NCBI GenBank assembly: GCA_947454705.1
Contig: CANGKZ010000006.1
Location: forward strand, 62,001 to 126,000
DNA from: Verrucomicrobiota bacterium
Lineage (GTDB): Bacteria; Verrucomicrobiota; Verrucomicrobiia; Limisphaerales; UBA9464
Reading direction: 5' to 3'
Length of the DNA: 64,000 nt
Shown: positions 61,741 through 64,000 of the stretch, piece after piece
How positions within the stretch are numbered: position 1 is the first letter of the stretch
Layout of the letters: each line of letters begins with the position of its first letter
Made by a program: the position numbers and the translations under genes
The notes under the pieces: model-generated
Database searches by the model: none
The model's input: only the letters and a program-made list of their open reading frames with translations
What the model was told of the DNA's origin: nothing

Positions 61741-64000
61741 TTACGGAACTCTCACACGCCAGAATCGCGCGGTGGTGTCGGACGGTGACGAGGTTAGGGA
61801 GAGGAACAGCGGGGTATTGGCCCCAAATCCGAACACCGGGCCAATCGAGGTCCAGATCCCAAGCGAATCACTTTGTTCGATCACCGCAGTTTGTCCGCTG
61901 GGAAGGACGACCCTTAGGGCACCGAATCCGCCCACCTGGGGTGAAAGAAGCAGGTCAAGTTGAGGGATCGCGAGCACGGATTGAATCACGTCGGTCGCCC
62001 ACGTGAAAATGGCGTTGCCCGGTTGCCGCGCGACCACGCGAATGGTTCCCACGCCAGTGGCCCTGAGCGCACCGTCTTCGATCACCCCGGGGCCATCGAG
62101 AACACTGAATTGGACGGGCAAACCGCTCGATGCCGTCGCGCTGACGCTGACAGCCGGGCCGCCGAAGGTGACGGATTCCAGGGGAGGAAACGAAATCTGC
62201 TGCGGCGCCGACGTGATGAAGATGGCTTTGATGGCCGACGCTTCGTTGATGGTTGGTGTGCCCAATTGGACTGCCAGGACAATGATGAATCCCGTCCCCG
62301 TGGGCTGGAGTGCTTTTCCGACGATCTTTCCGGGCCCATCAAACACGGAGAAGAACACCTCCAGGCCACTGCTGGACGTGGCGGTGAGGGGGATGGGTGT
62401 GTCGCTGAATGGGTGCGATTCAGGGAGCGCGAACTGGATGGACTGGGAGACCTTGGACACGGTGAAGGAGCGCGTCACCGGTGTGGCGGCATTCCAAGTG
62501 GCGGTCCCCGCCTGTTCTGCAGCGAGGGTGACGTCGCCCACGCCCGTGAGGAGGAGTTGATTTCCGTTCAGTGTCGCAGGGCCATTGACCACACGCAGGG
62601 CGACCGGGAGTCCGCTGCTCGAGGAGGCGACGAGCGATATCGGGTTCGCTGTGAACGGCTGCGATGGGATGGCAGCGAATTGAATGGATTGATCGGCCTT
62701 GAGGATGGTGAAGGTTCGTTGCAGGGGAACTGCGGGCGTCCAGTTGGCGTTGCCCGGCTGCTCGGCCACGATCGTGACCGCGCCCGTGCCCGTGAGGGTG
62801 AGCTGATTGCCGATCACGGAGGCTGGGCCGTCGAGGACCCGATAGCTTACCGGCAGCTCGCTCGATGCCCTACCGGTCAAGGTGAGCGGGGTGGGGCTGT
62901 AGGTGACGGAGTCGGGAAGCACGAACTGGATCGATTGAGGCTGCGTTCCCTCGCGCAAAACGGCGGAAATGGCGGAACCGTTTTCTGTCATGGAAAAACT
63001 CACGATGCGTCCCAGCCAGGAGGACGGAATGGTTACCGGTGTTGGGTTCGGATCCTCGGCGCGCACGTAGTAGGCCTTCCCGTCGGCAGTGCGAACCGCC
63101 ATTGCCGCTGGGAAGGAGCGATTCAGGTCGAAGTAGGAAGTGGTTGAGGAAATCTCAACCACGTTCGGAATCTTTGCGGCGAATGGCTGGATGACTCCGT
63201 CGTAGCCCCACGTGAACAGGCTGCCGTCCGTTTTGGCCCAGAGGGCGGCCACATGAAAGAGCGGGGACCCGATCAATGTGGTAAAAGCGGCCACGCCGGA
63301 TTGAACCTCGGGAGGAACGGGCTTCGTTCCCAGCTGGACGACGGTTCCATCGGTCTTGAGGGCCGCGGTAAGGTTATAATTGATCAATTGCCTCACCCCG
63401 CTTTGGGCGGCCTCCGGGACGCCATCCTGCGTGAATACGTTTCGGGTTCGATCCCACCGGACGACACCGCCGTCGTTGGTGAGCATCCAATCGAGCGAAC
63501 CGCTGGCGATGGATCGGACGTTGGAAGGTGGCGAGACGAGTGCCGTGCCGTACGGAACGGCGTCGCCCCAGTAGATCAAAGTACCGTCGGCTTTGCGGGC
63601 GAGGGAACTGTAGCCACCGGCATAGATTTCGACGACCCCAGTCAACGCCTCAGGAGGCACAATCCATTGTCCCCAATTTTGCGAGCTGCGGCGGAGGAGT
63701 CCCGTTCGGTCATCCGTGGTGAAGAGCGGGCCGGTGAACTTCGCCGCCACCAACCCTTCCGGATACAGGTAGAGACTGTGCGAAAATCCAAACGCGGTCT
63801 GAATGGTGGTCAATGGCGTGCTTGCCTCGCGGTCGCTGCTCACCGAGAGGAATCCGGAGGCAGGGGCAGGCGCCATGGTCACCTGGGCCGGAGGCGCGCT
63901 GGTGATCGAACCAGCGCGGTTGGTGATCACCACCGTGTAGGCTCCGGTGAATGGCGCGGCTTCGGGATCCAGGTGCAGCACATCGTTGGTGGCGTTTGCG
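61741..64000 (-). CDS. Exported Ig-like repeat protein, 5' end outside the window
   Basis: At least 752 residues of a large secreted protein; the frame is open to the right edge. The first visible part is an Ig-like segment (TGAYTVVITNRAGSITS), followed by an RCC1/propeller-like region (about 60-350; LARKADGTLIYWGD and ALKTDGTVVQLGTK repeats). Next come about four or five copies of an 80-residue repeat with core QSIQF..P......P..L.A.SSSGLPV...V.DGPA and TVAFTVSK-type ends. The C-terminus ends ARFWRVRVP, reminiscent of the terminal motifs of exported verrucomicrobial repeat proteins. Likely cell-surface or extracellular; the ligand is unknown. Confidence 0.8.
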   Translation of the reverse strand, partial: ANATNDVLHLDPEAAPFTGAYTVVITNRAGSITSAPPAQVTMAPAPASGFLSVSSDREASTPLTTIQTAFGFSHSLYLYPEGLVAAKFTGPLFTTDDRTGLLRRSSQNWGQWIVPPEALTGVVEIYAGGYSSLARKADGTLIYWGDAVPYGTALVSPPSNVRSIASGSLDWMLTNDGGVVRWDRTRNVFTQDGVPEAAQSGVRQLINYNLTAALKTDGTVVQLGTKPVPPEVQSGVAAFTTLIGSPLFHVAALWAKTDGSLFTWGYDGVIQPFAAKIPNVVEISSTTSYFDLNRSFPAAMAVRTADGKAYYVRAEDPNPTPVTIPSSWLGRIVSFSMTENGSAISAVLREGTQPQSIQFVLPDSVTYSPTPLTLTGRASSELPVSYRVLDGPASVIGNQLTLTGTGAVTIVAEQPGNANWTPAVPLQRTFTILKADQSIQFAAIPSQPFTANPISLVASSSSGLPVALRVVNGPATLNGNQLLLTGVGDVTLAAEQAGTATWNAATPVTRSFTVSKVSQSIQFALPESHPFSDTPIPLTATSSSGLEVFFSVFDGPGKIVGKALQPTGTGFIIVLAVQLGTPTINEASAIKAIFITSAPQQISFPPLESVTFGGPAVSVSATASSGLPVQFSVLDGPGVIEDGALRATGVGTIRVVARQPGNAIFTWATDVIQSVLAIPQLDLLLSPQVGGFGALRVVLPSGQTAVIEQSDSLGIWTSIGPVFGFGANTPLFLSLTSSPSDTTARFWRVRVP

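Overview
The window is GC-rich, gene-dense bacterial chromosome. The organism is most likely a member of the Verrucomicrobiota. This rests on a combination of traits rather than one marker: FolE2 in place of FolE1, a long-form IspG, a type II secretion-like pseudopilin operon, an exported Ig-like repeat protein ending in FWRVRVP, a near absence of Shine-Dalgarno sequences, and several dispersed non-coding repeat families. No rRNA gene is present, so the assignment is inference. Two genes run off the ends: a GspI-like pseudopilin at the left and an Ig-like repeat protein at the right.

Layout. 1-5178 (minus) holds a type II secretion/type IV pilus-like operon (gspE-F-G-H-I order) and a glycine-rich exported protein. 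5404-12316 (plus) holds folE2, a large AsmA-like protein, an M20 peptidase and a CobW-type metal GTPase. 12317-13064 is non-coding and carries a 246-bp tandem repeat. 13065-24011 (plus) is the most striking block: eight tightly packed genes, six of the seven junctions overlapping by 4 nt. It encodes a DUF58 protein, a SorA-like molybdenum enzyme with its SorB-like cytochrome, two large von Willebrand factor A (VWA) membrane proteins, a small membrane protein, an iron-type solute-binding protein, and an ABC permease whose reading frame continues without a stop into a lipoprotein-like NHL beta-propeller. No ABC ATPase and no MoxR ATPase are seen beside it.

24021-27556 holds a small basic protein, hisG, a 33-residue bS22/AURKAIP1-COX24-type protein, a TPR lipoprotein and a DUF2203 protein. 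27602-37326 is mixed housekeeping: pyrF, a DapA-like lyase overlapping an MFS transporter, an arginyltransferase-like protein, a phosphotransacetylase split over two genes, a rhodanese, a DegP protease, a zinc-ribbon coiled-coil protein and a thioesterase. 37401-37577 is an 8-bp minisatellite with G-quadruplex potential. 37584-45541 (minus) is a second unusual operon: a PQQ-like beta-propeller, a HemN-like radical SAM enzyme, a beta-helix protein, a chorismate-lyase-like protein, a flavin halogenase-like enzyme and a glycosyltransferase. It looks like an undescribed small-molecule pathway.

45799-51970 is gltB-gltD (glutamate synthase). After a mostly empty stretch come tRNA-Leu(GAG) and tRNA-Pro(CGG), ispG, rseP, a FucU/RbsD-type mutarotase, a sugar isomerase, tRNA-Val(CAC), nagB, ruvX, truA and trmL, and the partial Ig-like repeat protein. 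Non-coding repeat families recur at distant sites (12.3-12.9, 35.9-36.05, 57.4-57.6, 59.6 and 61.5-61.7 kb), mostly as inverted pairs between genes.
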